From an uncultured Phycisphaerales bacterium (GTDB lineage Bacteria; Planctomycetota; Phycisphaerae; WQYP01), in NCBI GenBank assembly GCA_903845195.1, contig CAIMWO010000030.1, forward strand, positions 1 to 43,912: 43,912 nt of DNA, in the 5' to 3' direction. Below the pieces are notes generated by a model. The model was not told the origin of the DNA, ran no database searches, and saw only the letters and a list, made by a program, of their open reading frames with translations. Made by a program: the position numbers and the translations under genes. Shown in pieces: positions 32,104-41,137 of the stretch. Position 1 is the first letter of the stretch; each line of letters starts with the position of its first letter.

Positions 32104-32412
32104 ATGGGCACAAAGCAACTACTAACTGCAATCCTTGATCTGAAACCGCTCGATCGCGAGAAATTGCTGCGCGCTGTACAAGATCGAGTTTCGGACGACA
32201 GAGCTGCATCCGATGAGTCGCCGGAGTTTATCGCCGATCTCGACCGTCGCTATAACCGCTGGGTTAAGAATCCATCGATGGGGACACCATGGGAGCAAGT
32301 GAACCAGGAAATGAAGGCGCTGATCCAGAAACTCCACAACGACCGTGGCAAGTCGAAATCGACAGCGTCGCGAAAATCGAACTCGCGACGGCAATCCTCA
32401 ATTACGAGCTAA
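32104..32412 (+). CDS. Antitoxin of a ParE-type toxin-antitoxin module
   Basis: 102 residues. Residues 1-75 fit the addiction-module component family (CHP02574/Unstab_antitox): a first part about LKPLDREKLLRAVQD, then EFIADLDRRYNRWVKNPSMG and TPWEQVNQEM. The family is usually about 75 residues long; here a basic, Ser-rich extension (SKSTASRKSNSRRQSS) continues in a frame that overlaps the toxin by 124 bp. The antitoxin binds and neutralises the toxin and normally represses its own promoter. No clear operator was found. It starts 54 bp after dnaA. Confidence 0.8.
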   Translation: MGTKQLLTAILDLKPLDREKLLRAVQDRVSDDRAASDESPEFIADLDRRYNRWVKNPSMGTPWEQVNQEMKALIQKLHNDRGKSKSTASRKSNSRRQSSITS

Positions 32413-32657
32413 AGTCCGATGGTCTCGGCGAGCGGTTCCGCGTCGACGTCGAATCAATGATCGTACAGATTGCCGGAAACCCGTTCCTATATCAGCGTGT
32501 AACGCGCATCCATCGGCGTGCCGTAATGCACGTTTTTCCCTACACGATCTATTTTGCAGTTCACAAGAAGTCGCGCCGAATCCTGGTTCTCAATATCCAT
32601 CACGCGAAGCGGCATCCGAAATACTGGCGCCGCAATAAGCCGCGCTGGCGTCAATAG
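32289..32657 (+). CDS. ParE/RelE-family toxin
   Basis: 122 residues from ATG 32289, the only start codon in this frame before the conserved region. The conserved part begins at about residue 20 (WQVEIDSVAKIELATAILNY), with ERFRVDVESMIVQIAGNP, then RRAVMHVFPYTIYFAVHKKS and ILVLNIHHAKRHPKYW. This is the ParE branch of the RelE/ParE superfamily, which targets gyrase in studied cases; the target here is inferred. The first 20 residues have no counterpart in the family. It overlaps the antitoxin gene out of frame by 124 bp, so co-translation is expected. Confidence 0.8.
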   Translation: MGASEPGNEGADPETPQRPWQVEIDSVAKIELATAILNYELKSDGLGERFRVDVESMIVQIAGNPFLYQRVTRIHRRAVMHVFPYTIYFAVHKKSRRILVLNIHHAKRHPKYWRRNKPRWRQ

Positions 32658-32702
32658 GCCCGTTCGAGTCTACGTTTCAGATTAGGCGGAATTTCCCGTG
32701 CT

Positions 32703-33989
32703 TTATCGCTGTTCCGTCGGCACATAATGCTTATTCACCGGCCCGACGTAAATCTGCCGCGGACGCGCGATCTTCGATGTCGGATCGTCATGCTGTTCCT
32801 TCCAATGGGCAATCCAACCCGGCAGCCGCCCGATCGCAAACATCACCGTGAACATGTTCGTCGGAATCCCGATCGCCCGCATGATGATCCCGCTGTAAAA
32901 GTCCACATTCGGATACAGCTTGCGATCGATGAAATACTGGTCCTTGAGCGCCAGTTCTTCCAGTTTCCGCGCGATATCCAGCAGCGGATCCTTCACTTTG
33001 AGCTTCTTGAGCAGCTTTTCGCAAACGCTCTGCAGCATCTTGGCCCGTGGATCGTAATTCTTGTACACGCGATGCCCGAAGCCCATCAGCCGCACGCCGC
33101 TGGCCTTCTGCTTGGCGATTTCGATGTATTTTTCTGCCGTCAGACCGCCTGAATGGATCTGCTCCAGCATCTCCAGCACTTCCACGTTCGCCCCGCCATG
33201 GAGCGGCCCCCACAGTGCGCACACGCCCGCGGCGCAACTCGCAAACAGGTTCGCCTTGCTGCTGCCCACCATTCGCACCGTGCTGGTCGAGCAATTCTGC
33301 TCGTGATCCGCATGCAAAATGAAAATCAAATTCATCGCCGTTTCGATTTCCTGATCGACCACCAGGTCGTCGTACGGCATCGAGAACATCATGTGCAGCA
33401 GGTTCGCGCAGTACCGCAATTTGGGATTGGCATACACGTACGGCAACCCATTCACGCGCCGATACGTGAAAGCCGCAATCGTCCGGATCTTGCTGATCAA
33501 CCGCGCCGCAGCCTCTTCCAATACCTCTTCATCTTTCAGCGAGAAAAATTCCGGGTGAAAACATCCCAGAGTGTTGATCATGGCCGAGGTGATCGCCATC
33601 GGCGGCGCCGTGATCGGAAACCCTTCAAACGTGTGCTTCATCGCCTCATGCAGATGTGCATTGGCCGTCAAACGCGAACGGAATCGCAGCAGTTCATCCT
33701 TCTTCGGCAGCCTGCCGAAGATCAGCAACCAGGAAACTTCGATGAAATCCGCATTCTTTCCGAACTCTTCGATCGGAATTCCGCGGTAGCGCAAGATCCC
33801 CTTGTCGCCGTCGATATACGTGATCGCGCTTTGGCATGAACCGGTATTGCCGTAGCCCTGATCGAGCGTGATCAGCCCGGACTCGGCACGCAGTTTAGAA
33901 ATATCCACCCCGCGCTCCCCTTCCGTTCCTTCCACCAGTGGGTAGGTCAGTGTTTTTCCATCCACCACGATCTGCACTGTGTTGGGCAT
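32703..33989 (-). CDS. gltA: Citrate synthase
   Basis: 428 residues, full length for the hexameric bacterial type. Condenses acetyl-CoA and oxaloacetate, first step of the TCA cycle. Visible: an N-terminal strand region (NTVQIVVDGKTLTYPLV) typical of GltA, ILHADHEQNCSTSTVRM with the catalytic-site His, WGPLHGGANVEVLEML, MGFGHRVYKNYDPRA with the catalytic His, and DFYSGIIM with the catalytic Asp. Own transcription unit; the divergent neighbour is nrfH. No terminator is obvious in the 45 bp before the toxin gene's stop. Confidence 0.96.
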   Translation of the reverse strand: MPNTVQIVVDGKTLTYPLVEGTEGERGVDISKLRAESGLITLDQGYGNTGSCQSAITYIDGDKGILRYRGIPIEEFGKNADFIEVSWLLIFGRLPKKDELLRFRSRLTANAHLHEAMKHTFEGFPITAPPMAITSAMINTLGCFHPEFFSLKDEEVLEEAAARLISKIRTIAAFTYRRVNGLPYVYANPKLRYCANLLHMMFSMPYDDLVVDQEIETAMNLIFILHADHEQNCSTSTVRMVGSSKANLFASCAAGVCALWGPLHGGANVEVLEMLEQIHSGGLTAEKYIEIAKQKASGVRLMGFGHRVYKNYDPRAKMLQSVCEKLLKKLKVKDPLLDIARKLEELALKDQYFIDRKLYPNVDFYSGIIMRAIGIPTNMFTVMFAIGRLPGWIAHWKEQHDDPTSKIARPRQIYVGPVNKHYVPTEQR

Positions 33990-34271
33990 GATGATTCCCG
34001 ATCCTTTCTACCAGACGGTGATTGTGAGGACGCGTTAGTTTACCACACATTTGCTCCTTGCGAACTCCCGCGGCGTGCGTTGCAGGCACTTCACCCCCAA
34101 ATCCAATTGATCATTATGGTGCGCGTGCTGACGTTGTTCCGCTGCCATGCCGGGCGCGAACAACCGGCACGTCCCGCAAATTTATCTTCTTGCTTACCCA
34201 AATTGTTTCAGTAACATGACGTGCGCCATTTCTGCTTTTCGGTAACCAGCAGCCATATCGGGAATGTCTTC

Positions 34272-34730
34272 ATGCTTCGTCCCCGGCGCGCCATACTTAC
34301 CGCCATGCTGATCGGCATTCCGATCGGCGCCGGTCTGTTTACCTTCCGCTATGCCGAGGGACTGGCCTACATGTCCAACGATCCCAGGGCCTGCGTCAAC
34401 TGCCACATCATGAACGATGAATACAACGCCTGGGCTAAGTCCGGTCATCATCACGTCGCCGTTTGCAACGATTGCCACACGCCGCACGACCTCATCGGCA
34501 AGTACACCACCAAGGCCATCAACGGGTGGAACCACTCCCGCGCCTTTACACTGCAGGACTTCCACGATCCTATTCAGATCACCCCGCGCAACGCCCGCAT
34601 CCTGCAGGAGAATTGCATCCGCTGCCACCAGTCCATGGTGCAGGATACGTTGCTCCGCGAAGACTCTCATGGCGGCGGCGCCAGTTGTGTGCATTGCCAT
34701 CGCAATGTCGGCCACGGGCCGACGCACTAG
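34272..34730 (+). CDS. nrfH: Cytochrome c nitrite reductase, membrane subunit NrfH
   Basis: 152 residues from ATG 34272, which places the N-terminal membrane helix (AILTAMLIGIPIGAGLFTF) right after a short basic start. Four c-type heme sites: CVNCH (41-45, followed by IM, the Met ligand typical of NrfH heme 1), CNDCH (65-69), CIRCH (115-119) and CVHCH (139-143). NrfH takes electrons from menaquinol and gives them to NrfA. Belongs to the NapC/NirT family. The stop is 36 bp before nrfA, so the two are an operon. ATG at 34221 is the alternative, but would lengthen the cytoplasmic end. Confidence 0.92.
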   Translation: MLRPRRAILTAMLIGIPIGAGLFTFRYAEGLAYMSNDPRACVNCHIMNDEYNAWAKSGHHHVAVCNDCHTPHDLIGKYTTKAINGWNHSRAFTLQDFHDPIQITPRNARILQENCIRCHQSMVQDTLLREDSHGGGASCVHCHRNVGHGPTH

Positions 34731-34766
34731 TCCGAGTTGTCCCATTCTTCCGGCAAGGAGATTGCC

Positions 34767-36395
34767 ATGCCTCAAAATTCACCCACGCCCGGCGTTCACT
34801 GGGGACGATTCCTCCTTGTCGCCTTCCTTTCCGCACTGGTCACCGCCGGTGTCCTCGCTTTGCTCACCAACATCTTTCAGCGCAAGCAGGAAGCCAAGAA
34901 TCTTTACGTCCGTTTCGTCGATGTTTCTGAAGAAACCACCGATCCCGCGGTCTGGGGCAAGAATTGGCCGCGCGAGTATGACTCCTACCTCAAGACGCGT
35001 GAGGTCACGCGCACGCGTTTTGGCGGCCACGGCGGCGGCGAAACGCTTCCCGTCGAAAAGTCCGAGCGCAATCCCTGGCTGACCCGTGCCTTTGCCGGAT
35101 ACGCCTTTGCCATCGATTACCGCGATCGCCGCGGACATGCCTACATGCTCGCAGATCAGGAGCAGACTCGCCGCGTCACCGAACGCCCCCAGCCCGGTTC
35201 GTGCCTCCACTGCCATTCATCGATCATTCCCACCTATCGCCGCCTCGGCGACGGCGACGTGATGAAAGGCTTCGAGCTCACCGGCAAAATGTCCTACGGC
35301 CAGGCCCACGACGAAATTATCAAGACCGGCTCCATGAACCCTGTCGGCACGGGCGTCGGCAATACGGAATTCCAGCATGTTGCGGGCGCGCATCCTGTGG
35401 CCTGCGTCGATTGCCACAGTCCGACAAACATGCAACTGCGCGTCACCCGTCCGGGATTTATCCGCGGTATCGCGGCCTATCAGTCCTCCCTCGGCAAGAA
35501 AGATTACGATCCCAATCGCGACGCCACCCGCCAGGAAATGCGCACTTACGTCTGTGCGCAATGCCACGTCGAATACTATTGCGGACCGAAGACCACGCTC
35601 TTTTTTCCCTGGAGCAACGGACTCCGCGTTGAGCAGATCGAGGAACACTACGACAATTTCAAGTTCGACGATGGCCACCGCTTTTACGACTGGAAGCATG
35701 CCGAGACCGGTGCGGAACTGCTCAAGGCCCAGCACCCGGAGTTCGAAATGTTCAATCAGGGCGTTCATAGCCGCGCCGGCGTGGCCTGCGCAGATTGCCA
35801 TATGCCTTATGAGCGCCAAGGCGCCATGAAAGTTTCAGATCACTGGGTTCGCTCGCCGCTGGTCAACATCGCCCGCTCGTGCCAGCCCTGCCACGCCGGT
35901 ACCAGTGAGGATGAAATCAAATCGCGCGTCGAGCGGATCCAGGAACGGCATTTCAATCTGCTGACCCGCGCCGGCACGGCGCTGATCGACATGCTCGATA
36001 CCGTCAAGTCCCTTCGCGCCCCATGGAACGATGCACATCGTCCCGCCGCTGAGGCTGCGGCAAAAGAGAAGCTTTCCAAGGATGAAGCCTTCGCCAAGCT
36101 TTCACCCGATGAGCAGGCCAAGAAGCTCACGGCTACCGCGCAGTCCATTCTCAATGACAATTGGTCGACCTTCGTTTACTCAGATCCGCAGCTCAAGGCG
36201 ATTGCCGAGCTTCACCGTAAAGCGCAATGGCGGCTTGATTTCGTCGCTGCGGAAAACTCCATGGGCTTCCACGCCCCGCAGGAAGGCGCGCGCATCCTGG
36301 GCGAAGCTATCGACTACTCGCGCCAAGCCCAGCTTGCCGCGCAAAAACTCCTGGACGCGCCCGCGCTGACGGAATCTTCCAAGACCGCACATTAG
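34767..36395 (+). CDS. nrfA: Cytochrome c nitrite reductase, catalytic subunit NrfA
   Basis: 542 residues from ATG 34767, with AAGGAG 6 nt upstream. Reduces nitrite to ammonium with six electrons. A membrane helix near the N-terminus ([20 protein letters not shown]) looks uncleaved, so the enzyme is probably anchored. Five heme sites: CLHCH (146-150), CVDCH (213-217), CAQCH (263-267), CADCH (341-345), CQPCH (372-376). The first, catalytic heme is CxxCH rather than the CxxCK of E. coli; CxxCH-type NrfA is known in other bacteria. The motif [10 protein letters not shown] contains the active-site Tyr, and [20 protein letters not shown] the active-site His region. Confidence 0.93.
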   Translation: MPQNSPTPGVHWGRFLLVAFLSALVTAGVLALLTNIFQRKQEAKNLYVRFVDVSEETTDPAVWGKNWPREYDSYLKTREVTRTRFGGHGGGETLPVEKSERNPWLTRAFAGYAFAIDYRDRRGHAYMLADQEQTRRVTERPQPGSCLHCHSSIIPTYRRLGDGDVMKGFELTGKMSYGQAHDEIIKTGSMNPVGTGVGNTEFQHVAGAHPVACVDCHSPTNMQLRVTRPGFIRGIAAYQSSLGKKDYDPNRDATRQEMRTYVCAQCHVEYYCGPKTTLFFPWSNGLRVEQIEEHYDNFKFDDGHRFYDWKHAETGAELLKAQHPEFEMFNQGVHSRAGVACADCHMPYERQGAMKVSDHWVRSPLVNIARSCQPCHAGTSEDEIKSRVERIQERHFNLLTRAGTALIDMLDTVKSLRAPWNDAHRPAAEAAAKEKLSKDEAFAKLSPDEQAKKLTATAQSILNDNWSTFVYSDPQLKAIAELHRKAQWRLDFVAAENSMGFHAPQEGARILGEAIDYSRQAQLAAQKLLDAPALTESSKTAH

Positions 36396-36433
36396 TTGGA
36401 ATGGGATGTCGCACAGCCGATGACAGACAGAGC

Positions 36434-36775
36434 CTAATGCTTCTGCAGTTCCCCCACCGCTGTCTCCACACTGTCGGCCATCGGAACGATCACCTTCAAG
36501 TTCACCATGTCCAACACCGTTTTCACGGCCGGCAACACCGCCGCAATGCGGATCTGTCCCCCGCCACGGCGGACTTCCTGGGCGAACTTAATGACCAGCG
36601 CAATGCCTTGGCTGGCAATGTACTTGACCCCGCCAAAATCCAGCACCACGGCCTGGGGCTTCTGCGTGGAAATTTCCGCCATGGCCGATGCCATCCCCTC
36701 GCTGTCCATCGTGTCAATCTCCCCCTCCAGACTCGCGACCAACACGCCTTTGTCCCAACGGGTTCGCACTTTCAT
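36434..36775 (-). CDS. STAS-domain protein, anti-sigma-factor-antagonist type
   Basis: 113 residues from ATG 36775, chosen because AAGGAG lies 6 nt upstream; an earlier Met at 36808 has no such site. It is a single STAS domain: VLVASLEGEIDTMDSEGM, VVLDFGGVKYIASQGIALVI with the Ser that is phosphorylated in SpoIIAA-type proteins, and a late VLDMVNLKVIVPM. Such proteins switch partner kinases or anti-sigma factors. No kinase, phosphatase or sigma-factor gene is adjacent, so the partner lies elsewhere. It is convergent with nrfA. Confidence 0.85.
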   Translation of the reverse strand: MKVRTRWDKGVLVASLEGEIDTMDSEGMASAMAEISTQKPQAVVLDFGGVKYIASQGIALVIKFAQEVRRGGGQIRIAAVLPAVKTVLDMVNLKVIVPMADSVETAVGELQKH

Positions 36776-37020
36776 CAGATACTCCTTACTGGGTGCTATT
36801 TCTGCCATCGGCTGTTATCCGTGTTGCCGAGAGGTTCTTCCTTTGCGACTGCCCATCCCCTTTTCCAGTTATGCCATCTCTCCCGCACCCTTCATCGGCC
36901 AGTCGCTCACTTTATCGTGCATTATTTCACATTGAGATATCGTCAATAGTCGCCGGCATTGTGCAGCTTCAGGACCAGCGTCCGTTTCCGCCGATAACGA
37001 CTGACGCCGGGTACCCACGA

Positions 37021-38184
37021 TCATGTGTTGTGGCCCGCGATCGCGTTCTCGTCTTCCGGCAGTCTGATCGCCTCTTTCATCAGCGGATCGACCGTCATAT
37101 GCCGGTACAGCGCCTCGTACCGGTCTACCATCGTCTGGACGCGGAATTGGCCATAGACATCGGCCCGTGCCCGGTCGGTCAGCGGCCAACGCAACGTGGA
37201 ATCCGCCATGAACTCCTCCACGCGCGATGCAATCGACCGCGGTTTGATCTCCTTGGCCAGCAGACCGCTGTGTCCATGCTCGATCAGCTCGCTGACGCAT
37301 TCCACCGGAGTGCCGATGACCGGCAATCCGGCCGCCATGGCCTGCAGAATACTCCCCGTTTCGATCGGACCATCCGCAGTGATCAGGCAGATGTCCGCTG
37401 CATGAGCCAGCGTCCGCCAGGGAATTTCATGTGGCGCCACGATCAGCATATTCTCGTTGGGCATCGAACTGATGAGCCGTTCCAGCCCCTGGTCGATCCC
37501 CCGCGCGGGTTCTCGCACGATCGCGCGTGTGTGCGGAAACAATTGTTCGATAATGGCCGCCACCCATAGCCCAAAATCGTGCCTTGAGTGTTCCCCTTCT
37601 CCTCCCAGAAGCAACAAAGGTCCATCCTCGGCCTTGATGCCTAATGCCTTTCGAATCGCCCCCGGCCCGCCTTCCGGCAGTTTCGTTGCCGCCATCGATA
37701 CTCCCGGTCGGATGCGCACCACCCGCTGGTGCGGCCAGCCGCCGGCCAACAGGGCCCGCTCAATGGATGAGGATGCCGCGGCATAGGCCCACGCCTTGCG
37801 TTCACCAGCCGCACGCAGCACCTTCAGATGAGCAGGCGATGGCACATTCGCCAAAGTTGCTGCCCGCCCGCCCCGGAACGCACTTGCAGCCGTTCCCGCC
37901 ACGATGGCTGATGTCCCCCATGCATGAATAATTGTCGGTTGGAAGGTTCTCACGGCCTTTCGCACCGCCCGCCACCCGCTGGGATCGGCCCATCCCATGG
38001 AATGTGCCGGCCGCATCGACGATTGGACGCCGGCGAGTTCCGCCAACTCGCGCGTCCGCTGGTGTCCCAGCACCAAGACCAGGTGCTCCGCCCCGGCCGC
38101 CGTCCGCCCCGTCAGCGTTGCGAGCATCGACAGGGCTTCTTCCGTCGTGGTTGCATCCAGAATATGCAGTATCCGCTGGGTCAT
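37021..38184 (-). CDS. Glycosyltransferase, GT4 type
   Basis: 387 residues. Two Rossmann-like halves: the N-terminal acceptor half (RILHILDATTTEEALSMLA, PTIIHAWGTSAIVAGTA) and the C-terminal donor half (PHEIPWRTLAHAADICLI, then IETGSILQAMAAGLPVIGTP with the sugar-nucleotide-binding E-x7-E region represented by ETGSILQAMA, and EHGHSGLLA). This is the GT-B family 4 layout. It transfers a sugar to a lipid, polysaccharide or protein in the cytoplasm; the donor cannot be predicted. No other polysaccharide gene is nearby. Met 38205 is a slightly longer alternative start. Confidence 0.85.
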   Translation of the reverse strand: MTQRILHILDATTTEEALSMLATLTGRTAAGAEHLVLVLGHQRTRELAELAGVQSSMRPAHSMGWADPSGWRAVRKAVRTFQPTIIHAWGTSAIVAGTAASAFRGGRAATLANVPSPAHLKVLRAAGERKAWAYAAASSSIERALLAGGWPHQRVVRIRPGVSMAATKLPEGGPGAIRKALGIKAEDGPLLLLGGEGEHSRHDFGLWVAAIIEQLFPHTRAIVREPARGIDQGLERLISSMPNENMLIVAPHEIPWRTLAHAADICLITADGPIETGSILQAMAAGLPVIGTPVECVSELIEHGHSGLLAKEIKPRSIASRVEEFMADSTLRWPLTDRARADVYGQFRVQTMVDRYEALYRHMTVDPLMKEAIRLPEDENAIAGHNT

Positions 38185-38306
38185 CACCGCGAAGTATACC
38201 CGCATCTTTCAGACATCACGATGTACCGGTAGCCATGCAAAGCGAAGAACCAATAGTGTCTGGCAGCCCCACCCCTCAGCCGAGTCGCCGCCGACCCCCA
38301 TTCCCC

Positions 38307-38702
38307 TCACGTTGAAAAACGACCCCCAAATCCGATGCCCCGGCTCTCCGCCAGCCGAAACGCATGCGCCACCGCTAGCAACACCTGAGGCTTGTCGACG
38401 TTCCCGTCAATATCGTAAGAAAGCTTGCATACACGGGCCAGACCGCCGCTCGGCGTTGCCCGCATCACCCATGGCGGCAGCAGGAAGCATTTCCGGTGCG
38501 CCAGCGTCTCCAGAAAATCCATGTCACTGACAGACTTCTCAATAAACCCGTCGGCAATTGCACGAAGGTCATTCAGAGACAACTCGTTGACTAAGGTAAT
38601 AAACCGCATACCAGGGACCCTCTCTCGCTGGTCCCCTCCTCGAGGACGCAACCACACCACCAAAGCCCACTCGCCGGGGCCAACATCCCAGGCCTCAGTC
38701 AT
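38307..38702 (-). CDS. Small protein of unknown function
   Basis: 131 residues from Met 38702; Met 38609 would give 100 residues beginning MRFITLVNELSLNDLRAIAD and is about as likely, since no ribosome site decides. The C-terminal 90 residues look like a real folded protein (DMDFLETLAHRKCFLLPPWV, DIDGNVDKPQVLLAVAHAFR). No family, signal peptide or membrane segment. Same strand as its neighbours but isolated by spacers. Could also be a chance frame. Confidence 0.45.
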   Translation of the reverse strand: MTEAWDVGPGEWALVVWLRPRGGDQRERVPGMRFITLVNELSLNDLRAIADGFIEKSVSDMDFLETLAHRKCFLLPPWVMRATPSGGLARVCKLSYDIDGNVDKPQVLLAVAHAFRLAESRGIGFGGRFST

Positions 38703-39116
38703 TTATGTACAGACATTCTCTGGTCCGGAATACCCTGCTTTCCGGTTCCGTCGTATGTCGAGTGTTCAGTTGATCCGAAACACCCCTGCCTGCATAAACT
38801 GACTACTTCAATCTACATCATGGTTAGGGGTTTGCAAATTTTCGTTAACAGAAGTCCATTTTTTTTGGCAACGCCAGCCAGATTATCGAACGTCACCTGC
38901 GATAACACAGCGAAAATGCAGGATTTTCGAGCATGCGTTAAGTGGCAAAAAATTTCCTATTTTTTTTGACCTGGAAAGGCCATTGGCGACCAACGGGCTC
39001 GAACCCCTCCCACAGTGAGTGAAATACCCCACAAATCGCGCAAGTCTTGCGCCGCTTGCGACCTATCTCAGCATTCCTACTTACAGTGGACGATGCCCAA
39101 ATAACCGACGGCTGAG
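38703..39116. other. AT-rich spacer without a gene
   Basis: About 410 bp. Two runs of eight T (38859-38866 and 38960-38967) lie 101 bp apart. A sequence resembling the T-arm and 3' end of a tRNA read on the minus strand is at 38984-39014 (GGGTTCGAGCCC core), but no cloverleaf can be built around it. No other structure seen. Confidence 0.6.
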
Positions 39117-39731
39117 TTATGGCGCCGGGTTCGGCGGCGTCGGTCCTGCCGTGGGGGGTGCCTGCTTGCCCCGCTGGTATTGCACCACCAGGCCGTTGAG
39201 CGTTTCGATGAGTTGTGGAACCCGCGATGCCGCCAGATAGACCCGCGCGGAAACCGCGGCATGGGGGAAAAAGCTTGTGATGAAATCGATCGAGAACTCC
39301 GCCGGCGTATGCCCGACGATAAACGCATTCGCATATACCCCCGAAAGCAGATCTTCGGGAATCTTCAGGTCGTCATAAATCTCTTGCGGCAGACGCGGAC
39401 GTTCCGACTGTCCCTTGGGCAGCACCGGCGGGGCGCCGTAGCTGTTCTCGTAACGCTGCAGCGAGTCTTTCAGGATCCCCAGAAACTGCTCCGCCACCTG
39501 CGGCGCCATCACGACGCGCGCCGTCAGTTGTGCTGGCCGCGCCAAAAATTGGAGAAAGTCCACGACGAACTCATTCTGCCCGTAAAACGCCAGGAATCCG
39601 GTGGCCGTCGTCCCCCGCGCAAGTTTTTCCGGTACCCGCGCCGAAGTCGGGGAATGCGAGATCCGCTGCGTCGATCCTTGACCCGAAGGCGGAACTTGTG
39701 GCGGCTGAGAAGGATCAGGCGGGTTGGACAT
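39117..39731 (-). CDS. Tandem DUF3467 protein
   Basis: 204 residues. Two DUF3467 units: residues 40-98 (FLAFYGQNEFVVDFLQFLAR, ARVVMAPQVAEQFLGILKD, LQRYENSYG) and 130-190 (AFIVGHTPAEFSIDFITSFF, ARVYLAASRVPQLIETLNGL, VVQYQRGK). Known DUF3467 proteins normally have one copy of about 90 residues. The N-terminus and C-terminus are Pro/Ser/Gln-rich and probably disordered. Cytoplasmic, function unknown; the fold is thought to be alpha/beta. The gene stands alone, between an AT-rich spacer and a 196-bp spacer. Confidence 0.85.
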   Translation of the reverse strand: MSNPPDPSQPPQVPPSGQGSTQRISHSPTSARVPEKLARGTTATGFLAFYGQNEFVVDFLQFLARPAQLTARVVMAPQVAEQFLGILKDSLQRYENSYGAPPVLPKGQSERPRLPQEIYDDLKIPEDLLSGVYANAFIVGHTPAEFSIDFITSFFPHAAVSARVYLAASRVPQLIETLNGLVVQYQRGKQAPPTAGPTPPNPAP

Positions 39732-39927
39732 ATCGGCGTTCCTTGCAAGACGACCACCTCACGCTAACCGCAGCCGCGAATCGTTGCAACGGCGCATCGC
39801 ACGATCTCACAAAAGAAAGCTTGATCTACCGCCAACTACCCTATAACAGGGAGCCATTAAACACATTTTCGTAGCTTTCTCAGTCTATTTCTTCGATTCT
39901 TGGCCGCCCACTGAACTCACGGTTAAG

Positions 39928-40989
39928 TTACTGTGCTTCTGTTGGCCGGATCAACAGGTCCTGCTTCTCGTAACGACGGAGAATGGACAGCGGCAGGGCT
40001 TGCCTGATCTGCTCGGCAGTGAGCTTGCGGTGAAGGTCATCGACGGAAAGAACCGGGGTGTTGGCGATGGCCAGGATGAGATCGCCTTCTTCAAGTCCGG
40101 CCTGCTGGGCCGGGCTGTTCGGTTCGATGCCGGCCACCAGGATCGCGGTGGTTTGATCCAGCTTCCAGAAACGCACCAGCCGCCGTGGGATCGGCACGTT
40201 CTGGCCCATCACGCCGATATACGAGCGGGAGATTTTGCCGTGACGGATCAGTTGCCCGGCCACGTACTTGGCCGTGTTGATGGGAATGGCAAAGCAGAGG
40301 CCTTGTGCGGGCAGGATGACGGCCGTGTTGATCCCGACCACGCGGCCGCGGGAATCCACCAGCGGCCCGCCGGAGTTACCCGGATTGAGCGCGGCATCCG
40401 TTTGAATGATGTTGTCGATCAGCCGGCCCGATTGCGAACGGAAGGATCGCCCCGTGGCGGAAACGACGCCCGCGGTGACTGTTGCCTGAAAGCCCAGCGG
40501 GTTGCCGATGGCGATCACGAGCTGGCCGGGCAAAAGCCCTGCGGAATCTCCCAGTTCGGCGGCGGTGAAAGAGGCGCTGTCCGCACTGTGCAGCCGCAGC
40601 ACGGCAAGATCGGAATGGGGGTCTTCGCCGAGCAGGGTGGCGCCGAGCTCGCGACCATCCGCAAGCAGTACGCGGATTTGCCAGGCGCCGTGTGCGACAT
40701 GCGAGTTGGTCAGCACCAGCCCGTCAGGAGTAAAAATGACGCCGGAACCCCCTCCGGAACGGGTGCGAGGCGGCTCCCCGGGTGCGGCTTGGGTGGTTCG
40801 CACATGAATGCTGACGACCGCGGGCGCGACTTTCGCGACGGCCGAGGTGACAGCTTGCGAGTAAGCGTCGAGCAGTTCACCATCGGACGCGACGGGCGAT
40901 GCCATGGAAGAAGCGACTGGTTCGTGGGGCGAATCGCTCGAAGTGCCTGCCGAAGAAGATTCATCGGCGTGTAGAGGTATCAAACGCAT
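39928..40989 (-). CDS. HtrA/DegP-like serine protease with PDZ domain
   Basis: 353 residues from ATG 40989, decided by a strong AAGGAGG 6 nt upstream. The trypsin-like domain has all three catalytic residues: His in LTNSHVAHG, Asp in EDPHSDLAVLRLH, Ser in NPGNSGGPLVD. One PDZ domain follows (AILVAGIEPNSPAQQAGLEE, GDLILAIANTPVLSVDDLHR). HtrA proteins degrade or refold damaged proteins. There is no signal peptide or membrane helix at the N-terminus (RLIPLHADESSSAGTSS), which suggests a cytoplasmic protein, unlike most DegP. Divergent from argG with 148 bp between the starts. DegP or DegQ cannot be assigned. Confidence 0.92.
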   Translation of the reverse strand: MRLIPLHADESSSAGTSSDSPHEPVASSMASPVASDGELLDAYSQAVTSAVAKVAPAVVSIHVRTTQAAPGEPPRTRSGGGSGVIFTPDGLVLTNSHVAHGAWQIRVLLADGRELGATLLGEDPHSDLAVLRLHSADSASFTAAELGDSAGLLPGQLVIAIGNPLGFQATVTAGVVSATGRSFRSQSGRLIDNIIQTDAALNPGNSGGPLVDSRGRVVGINTAVILPAQGLCFAIPINTAKYVAGQLIRHGKISRSYIGVMGQNVPIPRRLVRFWKLDQTTAILVAGIEPNSPAQQAGLEEGDLILAIANTPVLSVDDLHRKLTAEQIRQALPLSILRRYEKQDLLIRPTEAQ

Positions 40990-41137
40990 ATCAGGCCTCC
41001 TTGGTGTATAGACCTTGATCGATACTAGGCGCGCCTTCCGAAAAGGCAAACCCGCGCGGATCGCCCGGCGGTTGCATCGCCATGGGCTTGGCTTAACATG
41101 GTGGGCTTTCGCAAGGTCTTTGCTCACGGAGAAACTC

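Noticed and set aside
38984..39014. tRNA gene
   Set aside because: Only a T-arm-like piece; stems do not pair and no anticodon or D-arm can be drawn.
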